A stretch of DNA of 64,000 nt from an uncultured Bacteroidales bacterium (lineage in GTDB: Bacteria > Bacteroidota > Bacteroidia > Bacteroidales > Paludibacteraceae). The number at the start of each line of letters is the position of its first letter. Positions within the stretch are counted from its first letter, which is position 1. Shown here piece by piece: positions 36,956-45,554 of the stretch. The stretch is taken from NCBI GenBank assembly GCA_902779705.1, contig CACZCR010000004.1, positions 97,662-161,661 on the forward strand, read 5' to 3'. Made by a program: the position numbers and the translations under genes. A model generated the notes under the pieces. It was not told the DNA's origin and searched no databases. It was given only the letters and a program-made list of their open reading frames with translations.

Positions 36956-37810
36956 GTGGAAAATAACAATCAACATTGGAATATAACCATCACGCCCAAA
37001 GATCGTCTCTTGGCGGTGGACTGGAAAGAGATATGGCGATATCGCGACATGTTCGTGCTGTTCGTCGACCGCAACTTCCGTACCGCCTACAAGCAGACCA
37101 TCCTCGGCCCGCTGTGGTTCATCATCACGCCGGTATTGTCTGTCATTGTCTATGCCACTGTCTTTGGCGGCATAGCCAATATACCTACGGACGGCATACC
37201 GCCTATCCTGTTCTACCTGCTCGGTATATCCGTCTGGGGCTATTTCTCCAGCTGTTTGAGCTCTACGTCCAACTCTTTTGTCAGCAATGCCGACATCTTT
37301 GGCAAGGTCTATTTCCCGCGTATCATAATGCCATTGGTAGCTGTCACCACCAACCTGCTGACTTTCGCTATCCAGTTGGCTATCTTCGCAGCCTTTTATA
37401 TCTATTATGCAGCAACAGGTACCGAACTGACCATCCATTGGCAGATCGTGCTCTTCCCGTTCCTAATGGCCCTGCTGGCGTTTATGGCGATCGGATTTGG
37501 TATGATCTTCTCGTCAATGACCACCAAGTATCGCGACCTGCAGATCATGTTGGCCAAGATCATTTCCCTGTGGGTGTATATCACCCCGGTGATCTATCCC
37601 ATGAGCATGGTCACCAACGAGAAACTGCATCTGGCTATGTCGCTTAATCCTGTCACGCCGGTGATGGAGGCCATCAAGTACGCTCTGCTCGGACAAGGAC
37701 AGTTCTCCTGGCTTTGGCTCGGATACAGCACCGTTTTTACGGTCATACTGCTGATGTTCGGCCTGATGATGTTTAACAAAGTACAAAAATCCTTCATGGA
37801 TACCGTATAA
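36956..37810 (+). CDS. ABC-2 type polysaccharide export permease (Wzm/TagG-like), first copy
   Basis: 284 residues from GTG 36956. Six predicted transmembrane helices. FRTAYKQTILGPLWFIITP and the FGKVYFPRIIMPL segment are typical of Wzm/TagG/KpsM permeases that export lipid-linked polysaccharide. It starts 18 bases after yitT-2 and is one base from a second permease gene. No ATPase gene is next to the pair; a Wzt/TagH-like ATPase gene begins at 63335. Confidence 0.88.
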   Translation: MENNNQHWNITITPKDRLLAVDWKEIWRYRDMFVLFVDRNFRTAYKQTILGPLWFIITPVLSVIVYATVFGGIANIPTDGIPPILFYLLGISVWGYFSSCLSSTSNSFVSNADIFGKVYFPRIIMPLVAVTTNLLTFAIQLAIFAAFYIYYAATGTELTIHWQIVLFPFLMALLAFMAIGFGMIFSSMTTKYRDLQIMLAKIISLWVYITPVIYPMSMVTNEKLHLAMSLNPVTPVMEAIKYALLGQGQFSWLWLGYSTVFTVILLMFGLMMFNKVQKSFMDTV

Positions 37811-37811
37811 T

Positions 37812-38669
37812 ATGGCGCAAAATCAAGATAATTATTGGACTACTGAAATTTCTCCGACCACGTTCTCCAAAGGAATGGGGTTGCGTGAGCTCTGGGCAAA
37901 GAAATACCTCATCTGGCTCTTTATCAAACGAGATATAACGGTACAATACAAGCAGACCATCTTCGGTATGGGATGGTACTTCATCTCGCCCTTGTTCACG
38001 ATGTTCATGTACATCGTGGTCTTTGGCCGCATAGCCGGTATACCAACTGACGACGTGCCTCAACCGGTCTTCTACCTAAGCGGTATATGCCTTTGGGAGT
38101 ACTTCTCCACCTGTCTGACCGAAGCGTCCACTACCTTTCAAACCAACGCTGCATTGTTCGGCAAGGTCTATTTCCCGCGACTGGTAGCTCCGGTATCGAA
38201 AGTGGTGTCCAAACTGTTCCGTTTCTCGCTCCAGTTGAGCACGTTCGTGTTCGTCTATATCTACTTTGTCATCCGCGGCGTCGATCTGCGCCCGACATGG
38301 TACTTGTTGCTCTTCCCGGTGCTGGTTCTGATGATCCAAGGACTCGCTTTGGGACTCGGATTGATTGTCTCGTCGCTGACGACCAAGTATCGCGACCTAA
38401 CCAATTTCTTCGGCGTGTTCGTGTCGCTGTGGATGTACGCGACGCCGATCGTCTATCCGCTTAGCTACGTCGAGAACCCGACCTTGCACAAGATCATGCT
38501 CTTCAACCCGATGACAGCTATCATCGAGACCTTCAAGTACGGTGCGTACGGAGCCGGTGAGTTCTCCTGGACATCACTCGCCTATAGCGCAGCTATCATC
38601 ATCGTGTTATTGATCCTCGGCATCGCTATGTTCAATCGTAAGCAGAAATTCTTCATCGACACGATCTAA
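37812..38669 (+). CDS. ABC-2 type polysaccharide export permease, second copy
   Basis: 285 residues, same topology as the first: VQYKQTIFGMGWYFISPLF, AALFGKVYFPRLVAPV, and SLTTKYRDLTNFF parallels SMTTKYRDLQIML in the first copy. The two genes are one base apart and are a tandem duplication that could form a heterodimeric pore. One base separates it from the aminotransferase gene. Confidence 0.88.
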   Translation: MAQNQDNYWTTEISPTTFSKGMGLRELWAKKYLIWLFIKRDITVQYKQTIFGMGWYFISPLFTMFMYIVVFGRIAGIPTDDVPQPVFYLSGICLWEYFSTCLTEASTTFQTNAALFGKVYFPRLVAPVSKVVSKLFRFSLQLSTFVFVYIYFVIRGVDLRPTWYLLLFPVLVLMIQGLALGLGLIVSSLTTKYRDLTNFFGVFVSLWMYATPIVYPLSYVENPTLHKIMLFNPMTAIIETFKYGAYGAGEFSWTSLAYSAAIIIVLLILGIAMFNRKQKFFIDTI

Positions 38670-38670
38670 T

Positions 38671-39948
38671 ATGCAACTATCTGAGCGAGTTCAACATATA
38701 GCTGCTTCGCAGAGTCTGGCCATGGCCGCACGGGCCAAACAGATGAAGGCTGATGGTATCGATGTGATCAGTATGTCCCTTGGTGAACCCGATATGGACA
38801 CTCCGGAGCATGTGCGTCGTGCGGCACAAGAGGCTATCGACAACCATTGGTCGCATTATGGTCCCGTACCCGGCATCCCATCCCTGCGCGAAGCCATTGC
38901 CGCCCATCACAATAAGTCATTACAACAATCCAACAATACAACATTACAACAATCCAACAATACAACAATCGCCTTTACCGGCGACGACGTTCTCGTTTCC
39001 GTAGGTGCCAAAATGGCCATCTTCAATGCCATACAGACGCTAGTCAATCCTGGCGATGAGGTTGTTATCCCGATGCCGGCATGGGTCAGCTATACCGAGA
39101 TGGTCAAACTATCAGAGGGTCGAGTTGTGCCTGTAGAGACCAGCTACGACAACGACTATTGTCTTACTCCCGACCAACTCCGCGCAGCACTCACGCCTCG
39201 TACGCGAATGATCATTCTCTGCTCGCCCAACAACCCGACAGGATCGGTCTATTCCTACGACCAGCTATCAGCCCTGGTCAATGTCTTGTGCGACTATCCC
39301 AACGTAGCCATCCTCTCCGACGAGATCTACAATGCCCTGGTCTACAACAATACATCAATACAACAATACAACAATCCATCATTACAACAATACAACAATA
39401 CATCATTACAACAATACAACAATACATCCTTCGCCTCTTTCCCCGAACTGGCCGATCGACTCATCATCATCAATGGTGTCAGCAAAGCCTACGCTATGAC
39501 AGGCTATCGTATCGGATGGCTCCTGTCCAAGAACAAGGACTTCATCGCTGCATGCACTCGTTTGCAGGGACAGCAACTCACTTGCGCTACGATGGTAGCA
39601 CAAAAAGCTGCCGAAGCAGCACTCACCGGTTCGCAGGATTGTGTGGCGCAGATGCGGCGGGTCTTTGACGAGCGACGCCAACTCATCTGCCGGTTGGCAG
39701 CTCAGATACCGGGATTCAAGTTCCGCGAACCCCAAGGCGCTTTCTACCTCTTCCCCGATGTGAGCGCTATCGGCACGGGAGACGAAGTAGCCGAACTGCT
39801 GCTCAACGAGGCCCATGTGGCTGTTGTCTCAGGCTCCGCTTTCGGCTGTCCGTCTTGTATCCGCCTCTCCTATGCTATTTCTACATCAGAAATCACCGAG
39901 GCAATGAAACGTATCCGTCAGGTCTTAGCCTCACGCGTAGGAGTGTAA
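38671..39948 (+). CDS. PLP aminotransferase class I (aspartate aminotransferase-like) with Q/N-rich insertions
   Basis: 425 residues. It is a fold-type I aminotransferase: SLGEPDMDTPEHV near the start, CSPNNPTG and the PLP Lys in VSKAYAMTGYRIGW. Two low-complexity insertions interrupt it: residues ~85-100 (SLQQSNNTTLQQSNNT, bases 38922-38969) and residues ~226-254 (QQYNNTSLQQYNNT-type repeats, bases 39344-39431), the latter just ahead of the segment leading to the PLP Lys. Both come from 8-nt DNA repeats that stay in frame. Without them the length would be ~380, the family norm. Its 3' end overlaps the convergent ccsA gene by 18 bases. Confidence 0.88.
   Translation: MQLSERVQHIAASQSLAMAARAKQMKADGIDVISMSLGEPDMDTPEHVRRAAQEAIDNHWSHYGPVPGIPSLREAIAAHHNKSLQQSNNTTLQQSNNTTIAFTGDDVLVSVGAKMAIFNAIQTLVNPGDEVVIPMPAWVSYTEMVKLSEGRVVPVETSYDNDYCLTPDQLRAALTPRTRMIILCSPNNPTGSVYSYDQLSALVNVLCDYPNVAILSDEIYNALVYNNTSIQQYNNPSLQQYNNTSLQQYNNTSFASFPELADRLIIINGVSKAYAMTGYRIGWLLSKNKDFIAACTRLQGQQLTCATMVAQKAAEAALTGSQDCVAQMRRVFDERRQLICRLAAQIPGFKFREPQGAFYLFPDVSAIGTGDEVAELLLNEAHVAVVSGSAFGCPSCIRLSYAISTSEITEAMKRIRQVLASRVGV
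38922..38969. repeat. Octamer array (ACAACAAT)6 inside the aminotransferase gene
   Basis: Six 8-nt units (ACAACAAT, CCAACAAT, ACAACATT, ACAACAAT, CCAACAAT, ACAACAAT), translated as a Gln/Asn/Thr-rich insert. Confidence 0.92.
39344..39431. repeat. Octamer array of 11 units inside the aminotransferase gene
   Basis: Eleven consecutive 8-nt units built on ACAACAAT with CCATCATT, ACATCATT and ACATCCTT variants. Three units make 24 nt, which gives the 8-residue protein period SLQQYNNT. Confidence 0.93.
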
Positions 39949-41052
39949 CCCGCCTAACAGATACGATACCCCAAAATAGGTGAACAACACAAACAAGAAT
40001 GCTATCACGCTGAAAGTGTGATAGTGTAGTTGTGCTTTATCCTTCTTAATTATTAATTTTTCATTTTTAATTCCTAATTTCCCCATCAGCCATGGCCAGT
40101 GGAGCAACAGCGCATACACCAGCATCGTGATCAACGCCCAAGTCTCCTTAGGATCCCATCCCCAATAGCGACCCCAGGACATATTGGCCCATACAGCGCC
40201 AATGAAGATACCTGCAGTCAAACAAAACAGCGCAGGGTAGAGCAGCACTTGTGAGAGTTGCATCAAACTCTCGCGTTTTTTAGGCATACTCAGTCCCAAT
40301 ACCCCATTCACCATGATCACCGCAAAAAGCGTGTAGGCCAGCATAATAACCGACACATGAATGCCCAACAACGGAGTCTGTAACACCGGTTGTAACGGCG
40401 GCTTTGGAGTGACTACTTTGGTCATTATTATCGCCAGAATGACGATAAGGACCGCTAAGGCTATAAGACCGCTTCGCTGTAAGACCATTTCATTGTAGGA
40501 CCGCTTCGCTGTAAGATTTTTTAGGAGTGCACGGAAATAACTTTGGCGCTGGAAGAAGAACGCAATCATTGCCACTAGCAGTAACGCATAACCGGTATAG
40601 GTGATACCAATGCCCCACGGGTCGTAGTTATACGCCAATACCACGCCCAGCCGGTCGCTGTCATAATCCGATTGACAGAAACGAAAACCGTGAAACTTCA
40701 ACGGCTTGTTCATTCGGATCGTTCCGCTTTCGACTTTCGTCTTTTGATTCTTGGCTTTGCTTCTGTCCAACAGTCGCAACTCTGTGACATAATCGACAGG
40801 GTTGTTCTTGTCATCTGTGACCACCTGAAAATCCCAAAGAAACAGGCTAATGGATCCCAGTGTCTGCGCCTTATCGGCACGCAGATGAATCTCTCCCTGC
40901 ACGCCCAAAAAATGCGTCACACACGCCCCCACGACAATAGTCGCAAGGGCTATGTGTAACAGCCAAGTACCCGCATAACGTAGCGGGTGTCGAACCAATC
41001 GACTAGATCGCATTGATGAAAGCCACGATAGCATCTCGATCTTCTTTTTCAA
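39931..41052 (-). CDS. CcsA/ResB-like cytochrome c biogenesis protein, short form
   Basis: 373 residues. The N-terminal third (one TM, then VQGEIHLRADKAQTLGS and GFRFCQSDYDSD) is a shortened ResB-like domain; the C-terminal part is CcsA with the haem-handling WGRYWGWDPKETWALI motif and about seven TMs. Two in-frame repeat insertions are visible: LTAKRSYNEMVLQRSG (bases 40452-40516) and LGIKNEKLIIKKDK (40045-40079). The start at 41052 overlaps the upstream oxidase gene by 50 bases; ATG 41013 is an alternative. It fits assembly of the c-type cytochrome encoded next to it. Confidence 0.82.
   Translation of the reverse strand: MKKKIEMLSWLSSMRSSRLVRHPLRYAGTWLLHIALATIVVGACVTHFLGVQGEIHLRADKAQTLGSISLFLWDFQVVTDDKNNPVDYVTELRLLDRSKAKNQKTKVESGTIRMNKPLKFHGFRFCQSDYDSDRLGVVLAYNYDPWGIGITYTGYALLLVAMIAFFFQRQSYFRALLKNLTAKRSYNEMVLQRSGLIALAVLIVILAIIMTKVVTPKPPLQPVLQTPLLGIHVSVIMLAYTLFAVIMVNGVLGLSMPKKRESLMQLSQVLLYPALFCLTAGIFIGAVWANMSWGRYWGWDPKETWALITMLVYALLLHWPWLMGKLGIKNEKLIIKKDKAQLHYHTFSVIAFLFVLFTYFGVSYLLGGLHSYA
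40045..40079. repeat. Heptamer array (TTTAATT-like) inside the ccsA-like gene
   Basis: Units CTTAATT, ATTAATT, TTTCATT, TTTAATT, CCTAATT, read in frame in the loop after the WWD region. Confidence 0.85.
40452..40516 (-). repeat. 16-17-nt repeat family, four units in the ccsA-like gene
   Basis: Units of 17, 16, 16 and 16 nt. Two are exactly TCTTACAGCGAAGCGG on the minus strand; one is TCCTACAATGAAATGG, in which the mini-stem GC/GC is replaced by AT/AT around the same GAA. Confidence 0.9.
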
Positions 41053-42586
41053 GGTTATAGAACTGTTGCGTCGGCCAATAAGCGTCCGACTCGCTGCTAT
41101 AACCGTGCCACATGATTGCCTCGATCACATTGCGTGCACGGGTATCGTGCATGCGTGCCTCATACATATCGCCGGTGGCTTTCTTGTGCAAACCGCGTCC
41201 CCAGAGTGGGGTAGTACGGCACCAACCGGTACGGATATCGTTCTCCATGCACAACTTATGCTGGATCATGTCGGTATACGGCCAGATCTTCTGATTCGGA
41301 TAGCGCGGCATCTGTGCCGTGAAGCCCTTAAACTCATTCGGATCGCGTACATCATCCGGACCTGTCGTCCAGGTCGGACGATGGCAATAGTCACAACCTA
41401 TCTGCGAGAACAACTCCTTGCCTTTCAGCACTTTCTCATCCTTCACATTACGCGCTGCCGGAACAGCCAAACCACGATGCCAAACCATCACTTGCGTGAA
41501 CTCGTCATCGCTCATCTCTGCCGGCAACTCTTTGCTGGTCAGGTAACTGTACAGCTCAGCCTCAGTCTTGCCGGAAGCCTGTTGTACCTCCGGATCCTTG
41601 CTGGCATACTCCGCATAGATAGTACCGTTCAGATCCAGATAGTGATACTTCCTGTCCGAACGGGTCACATTCGTGATGTTCCAGATCGCATTAGCTCCCG
41701 CACCATCCATCAGCGGACCACGCGTCAAGGCGTACGTGAAGCGTTTCGGACCCCATTGAGGATCGTTCTTATAATAGCCCGTGTTGGCGAAACTACCGTT
41801 CCAGAATGCTGGGTTCAAACCGTTCTTCAATTTGCCGTCTGCGGCTTCTTTTTCATACTGCGCGATGATATCCTGGTCCGAAATAGCATCCAGCAATCCC
41901 GAACCGTATACACCAATCGTGTTCTCCAGTTTCACCTCATAACCTTGGCTCTCCAGCAACCCGTCCGGATCGCGATAGCCCTGGTTATACACATACACAG
42001 CCGTGTTAGGCATCGTCACTTCCGGATAGCGCAACTCATAGGTCTCACCGTCCGCAAACTTGTTGCCATGCTCATCCACAGCAGTCTTCCAACTAACCGT
42101 TATCTGGTCCGGATCCAGCGGAGCCTTAAACGGCGCAGCGCCGAACAACTGAGGCATACCGGCCAGCCAAGGCACATAAGCCTGCGTAGCAGGGTTGATC
42201 ACCACCAACAGCGTTCCATTACCCACATTCGCTGCATCATACCTGCCTTCCGGCACCGACGTTCCATGCGAATAATTCGGGTGGCAATGCTGACAGCTGG
42301 CACGCACATACACAGGTCCCAAACCATGCTGACGACCCGTCTCGTTGGTCACAAACGGCTTCTCTGCGATCTGGTCGCCTTGCGCAAAAGCTGTTCCCAA
42401 TCCCGCATTCTCAGTCGCCGGACTCGGCTGACGGAAAGTCATCGATGTCAGGTTGGTGGTCGTTCCTAACTTGCCTCCGGTGTAGTACCAGTCAGGCATG
42501 TCGGTCTCGGGTTGATCGCCTCCGCCGGGCTTACAAGCAACGAAAGCGATTGCAACCAGAGCCATCAAAAAGAATTCTTTTTTCAT
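41003..42586 (-). CDS. Di-haem oxidoreductase (DUF1111-like) lipoprotein
   Basis: 527 residues. A lipobox (AIAFVAC) anchors it to a membrane facing the periplasm. There are two c-type haem motifs, CQHCH (about residue 98) and CDYCH (about residue 391), and a C-terminal conserved block with RTTPLWGRGLHKKATGDMYEARMHDTRARNVI. This matches the family annotated as putative thiol oxidoreductase or di-haem oxidase, usually beside imelysin lipoproteins. It is probably matured by the CcsA-like protein encoded next. An iron or metal-uptake role is inferred from context. Confidence 0.87.
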   Translation of the reverse strand: MKKEFFLMALVAIAFVACKPGGGDQPETDMPDWYYTGGKLGTTTNLTSMTFRQPSPATENAGLGTAFAQGDQIAEKPFVTNETGRQHGLGPVYVRASCQHCHPNYSHGTSVPEGRYDAANVGNGTLLVVINPATQAYVPWLAGMPQLFGAAPFKAPLDPDQITVSWKTAVDEHGNKFADGETYELRYPEVTMPNTAVYVYNQGYRDPDGLLESQGYEVKLENTIGVYGSGLLDAISDQDIIAQYEKEAADGKLKNGLNPAFWNGSFANTGYYKNDPQWGPKRFTYALTRGPLMDGAGANAIWNITNVTRSDRKYHYLDLNGTIYAEYASKDPEVQQASGKTEAELYSYLTSKELPAEMSDDEFTQVMVWHRGLAVPAARNVKDEKVLKGKELFSQIGCDYCHRPTWTTGPDDVRDPNEFKGFTAQMPRYPNQKIWPYTDMIQHKLCMENDIRTGWCRTTPLWGRGLHKKATGDMYEARMHDTRARNVIEAIMWHGYSSESDAYWPTQQFYNLEKEDRDAIVAFINAI

Positions 42587-42592
42587 ACTACC

Positions 42593-42636
42593 AATTTTAA
42601 TTTTTAATTCTTAATTTTTAATTTTTAATTCTTATT
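42593..42636. repeat. AATTTTT/AATTCTT heptamer array between oxidase and imelysin genes
   Basis: A run of 6-7-nt units (AATTTT, AATTTTT, AATTCTT) filling the spacer. Confidence 0.85.
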
Positions 42637-43808
42637 TACTTTGACAACAGTGGCAATACTTCATCATCCAACAGCGCTTCTACCGCTTGCACCTTCTCAA
42701 TCGCATTCTTCACCTGCGGGTTGTTCTGCGCGGTGTTCTCAAAATCCTCAATAGCCTCGATCGCAGCTATAGCCTCCTCAATCGCCTTGCGTACCTCTGC
42801 ATCCAGCTCGGCATCCTGACGATACACGTAGTTCGAAACCGAATAGTCTCCCGCCAATGCGCCGCAATAAGCATGTTGAATCGAACGCATATTGTCCGCA
42901 AAATCCTCCGTCGACGTACAACTGTACGGACTCTCGATATAGTCGCGCTCCTCGGCTGTACTGCTGATATACGGGTTGCCCAGCTTCAAGTCAGCTACCT
43001 CACCGGCGATATCTACTGCCCCGGCCACAATCTCTTCGGCTACCTCCTGATAGGTCAAATAGATCGAACCCGCTTTACCGGCATTGATCATCTGCTTGCC
43101 GTAGTTGTCTTCATAAGGCTCCACCTCACCTGCTTCCAACACAGCCTTTTTCTCCTGACTCACTTCACCGGACCAAGCGTACTCCAGCAAGATTGCTTGT
43201 TGGGTCAAGTCCTCTACGATACCCAGCAGATACACAGCCTCGGCATGGGTCAAGTTAGCGGCGTGTGGACGACCTGTACCTACGGCACGATCGCCTTGCA
43301 TAACCGACTCAAACAGCAGATACTCAGCTGCATGGAAGCCCTTGAGAGCATAACCCAACTTGTCGCCCACATAAGCGCCGCCTTCTTCCTCAATCTGTGC
43401 CATGCGTGCCGCGTCATTCAACAAGGCATTCATCGCATTAAAGTCTAATGGCCAACTGTCGATATGCGGATCGATGTTGTGCGAACTGGCCGGACCATAC
43501 AGAAAAGCCTCACTCTGCTCCCAATACTTACGCATCAGACGCCACGAAGCATCAGCATCCTTGATCAGCTGCGTGTAGTCCTCGCCTTTTTCTACCTTGT
43601 CCAGGATCTGCTCGGCTTGCGCCAACAGCGTCATACCGGCATTAGCCATGTTGCTGTACGTGGCAATTACCGTGTTGTTCACATAGGGTGTCACAGCTTG
43701 TTGCAGTGCCGCTTCCTTGTCTGAGGTGACATCAGTGCCACCTTTCTCACATGCTACCATTCCCATGGTGCATGCAGCACATAGTACCAATTTCAAAATC
43801 TTCTTCAT
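42636..43808 (-). CDS. Imelysin-family lipoprotein
   Basis: 390 residues with lipobox MVAC (Cys20). The helical imelysin domain contains the GxHxxE motif in GFHAAEYLLFE, plus a PHIDSWPLD segment. Imelysin proteins (IrpA/EfeO relatives) bind iron at the periplasmic or outer face and are often coupled with a di-haem oxidase and an outer-membrane barrel, as here. It is transcribed with the barrel gene upstream and the oxidase gene downstream, with repeat arrays in both spacers. Confidence 0.9.
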   Translation of the reverse strand: MKKILKLVLCAACTMGMVACEKGGTDVTSDKEAALQQAVTPYVNNTVIATYSNMANAGMTLLAQAEQILDKVEKGEDYTQLIKDADASWRLMRKYWEQSEAFLYGPASSHNIDPHIDSWPLDFNAMNALLNDAARMAQIEEEGGAYVGDKLGYALKGFHAAEYLLFESVMQGDRAVGTGRPHAANLTHAEAVYLLGIVEDLTQQAILLEYAWSGEVSQEKKAVLEAGEVEPYEDNYGKQMINAGKAGSIYLTYQEVAEEIVAGAVDIAGEVADLKLGNPYISSTAEERDYIESPYSCTSTEDFADNMRSIQHAYCGALAGDYSVSNYVYRQDAELDAEVRKAIEEAIAAIEAIEDFENTAQNNPQVKNAIEKVQAVEALLDDEVLPLLSK

Positions 43809-43832
43809 TTTACCTATCTATTTAACATAAAT

Positions 43833-43887
43833 CTTTAGTTCTTCTTTAGTTCTTATTTAGTCGTTCTTTAGTTCTTATTTAGTTCTT
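43833..43887. repeat. Undecamer array (CTTTAGTTCTT)5
   Basis: Five exact-length 11-nt units (CTTTAGTTCTT, CTTTAGTTCTT, ATTTAGTCGTT, CTTTAGTTCTT, ATTTAGTTCTT) occupy the spacer between barrel and imelysin genes. Confidence 0.92.
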
Positions 43888-43909
43888 CACCATATTGTCT
43901 TTACCTTTT

Positions 43910-45331
43910 CTACAACTCATAAAACCCTGCATACACAATGCCTATCGCCACTTGCGGCTCGTCGTTATACAGCTTCCCGCGCGTGCCATCCGCGCGTGTA
44001 CCTTGTTTCAATATGCCGTACGAGAACTCCGCCTTCACCCCAATCTGAGGAATCGGAAAATAGTTCACACCCACAGCAGCACGATGTCTTCCGCACCATG
44101 CATACATATCCGTCGGCTGGTTGTCGTACTTAAGCATCGAGTCGTAATAGTCATACCGCGCGAAGAGGTAGAGTCTTTGCTCTTTTAGCGAAGCGGTCTT
44201 TGCTCTTACAGCGAAGCGATCTAATAGATCATATCCTGCCTCTATACCCGCTGCTATGGCATCACTTGCTACCCATTGTTTGCTCGATACCGAGCCCTTG
44301 CGCATCGAGATGTTATATTGCGTGATAGCTGCTGCGTCACTCAGATGGCCATAAGTCACCGAACCACGCGTCACGAAGCCATATCCCTTATACGCAAAAT
44401 CAAACGATCCGATACTCACCGTACCTTTCACATCCTTATATGCACTCGCATCTAACTCCGCATTGGTCTTACTTAAAGTATTCCTAAACGAGTTGCCGCA
44501 ATAGCCGCTCAAACTCAGCCGCAAACCCGCTATACCCGTATAGTCCACTCTCGCTGCTCCGGCAAACACATTCGCCAACTTAAACTCGTACGGACTACCT
44601 GCTCCCGGCTTCACCCAGTTCTTGCGGTTAAATCTATCGCTGTCCAATCCCGGCAGAAACATAGCCTGGTAATGCCAACCGTTAGGTGTCGAACCCATAA
44701 AAGTCAATGCCACCTCGTGCCAGGTGCTCGGGATAATAGTGAACTCACCTTCATTCCTATACACACCGAAATACTCGGTCGATTCGTGGTGTGCATTCAG
44801 TGCACCTACCGGTACCACCTGCATTCCTGCACGCAAGATCGCATATTGATTGAACCTCTTCTGCAACCAGAACTGCTCCAGCGCCACTTCACCGCCGCGC
44901 TCTATCTCACCTTCATATTCACCGCCTTCCTCTTCCTCAATCTCTATCGCACTCTCCGTGCCTCCGTGCTCAAACTCAATCTCCGTGCCGGCACTCCAAC
45001 CCTTACCGAAATCATAACCCATATAGATCACCACGTGCGGCAAGTCAAACTCACCGTAATGATCATTCGCATACTTCTCCGGATTCTTGCCGTAACGCAG
45101 ATAATTATTGCTGTAGAAACAATGCTTGGCCGTTATCTCACCATAACCACCTATGGTGAACTTACCGCGTCGCTTCCCAACTTGTTGGGATAGGCTGTCT
45201 TTCTGCTCCAAACGCTCTACACGTTCAACCAGTGCCTGCAAATCAGCACTACTAACCTTGATACTATCTTCGGCACGTACTCCTAACGTGCACACAATCA
45301 ACGAAATCAACACAAACAAATGCTTGTTCAT
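43910..45331 (-). CDS. Porin-like outer-membrane barrel of the imelysin locus
   Basis: 473 residues with a signal peptide (LISLIVCTLGVRA). A short coiled-coil (LQALVERVERLEQKDS) precedes a barrel starting GKFTIGGYGEITAKH, like the phosphate-selective/OprP porin group that often has an N-terminal coiled coil. Acidic low-complexity IEIEEEEGGEYEGEIE lies in one loop. Bases 44174-44219 are a 16+7-nt repeat insertion encoding AVRAKTASLKEQRLY. Probably the outer-membrane entry port of this locus. Confidence 0.82.
   Translation of the reverse strand: MNKHLFVLISLIVCTLGVRAEDSIKVSSADLQALVERVERLEQKDSLSQQVGKRRGKFTIGGYGEITAKHCFYSNNYLRYGKNPEKYANDHYGEFDLPHVVIYMGYDFGKGWSAGTEIEFEHGGTESAIEIEEEEGGEYEGEIERGGEVALEQFWLQKRFNQYAILRAGMQVVPVGALNAHHESTEYFGVYRNEGEFTIIPSTWHEVALTFMGSTPNGWHYQAMFLPGLDSDRFNRKNWVKPGAGSPYEFKLANVFAGAARVDYTGIAGLRLSLSGYCGNSFRNTLSKTNAELDASAYKDVKGTVSIGSFDFAYKGYGFVTRGSVTYGHLSDAAAITQYNISMRKGSVSSKQWVASDAIAAGIEAGYDLLDRFAVRAKTASLKEQRLYLFARYDYYDSMLKYDNQPTDMYAWCGRHRAAVGVNYFPIPQIGVKAEFSYGILKQGTRADGTRGKLYNDEPQVAIGIVYAGFYEL
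44174..44219 (+). repeat. 16-nt repeat family with 7-nt spacers in the porin gene
   Basis: TCTTTGC, TCTTTTAGCGAAGCGG, TCTTTGC, TCTTACAGCGAAGCGA: a 23-nt period made of the 16-nt unit plus a heptamer, antisense to the gene. Confidence 0.88.
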
Positions 45332-45362
45332 ATCTGGTCTTTCCTCCTTTTTAAATTCTATG

Positions 45363-45394
45363 CAAAATTACTCTTTTTTCCCCACATCCACAAT
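45363..45394 (-). promoter_or_regulatory. Promoter for the porin/imelysin/di-haem/ccsA operon
   Basis: On the minus strand ATTG, 20 nt, TAATTTTG, 32 bases before the start codon. The -33 box differs from consensus at one base. Confidence 0.75.
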
Positions 45395-45459
45395 CCCCTA
45401 ATATAATGAATTCGTCCTGCTACCAATATCCCCATTTTTGGGGATTTTCTGCTTCCCGA

Positions 45460-45491
45460 TTTGCTCATATCATATTTTTTTTGTAATTTTG
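45460..45491 (+). promoter_or_regulatory. Promoter for the hemerythrin-LuxR regulator
   Basis: TTTG, 20 nt, TAATTTTG. Confidence 0.85.
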
Positions 45492-45505
45492 CACTCGATT
45501 TTGCA

Positions 45506-45554
45506 AATCGTCAATCATAAATCGCAAATCATAAATCATAAATCGTAAATTATT
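45506..45554. repeat. Heptamer array (AATCATA)7 forming the leader of the regulator gene
   Basis: Seven 7-nt units: AATCGTC, AATCATA, AATCGCA, AATCATA, AATCATA, AATCGTA, AATTATT. The array ends exactly at the GTG start codon, so the untranslated leader is essentially the repeat. Confidence 0.92.

Noticed and set aside
39344..39431. The octamer array as a CRISPR.
   Set aside because: Units are 8 nt, contiguous without spacers, and translated within a gene; no cas genes.
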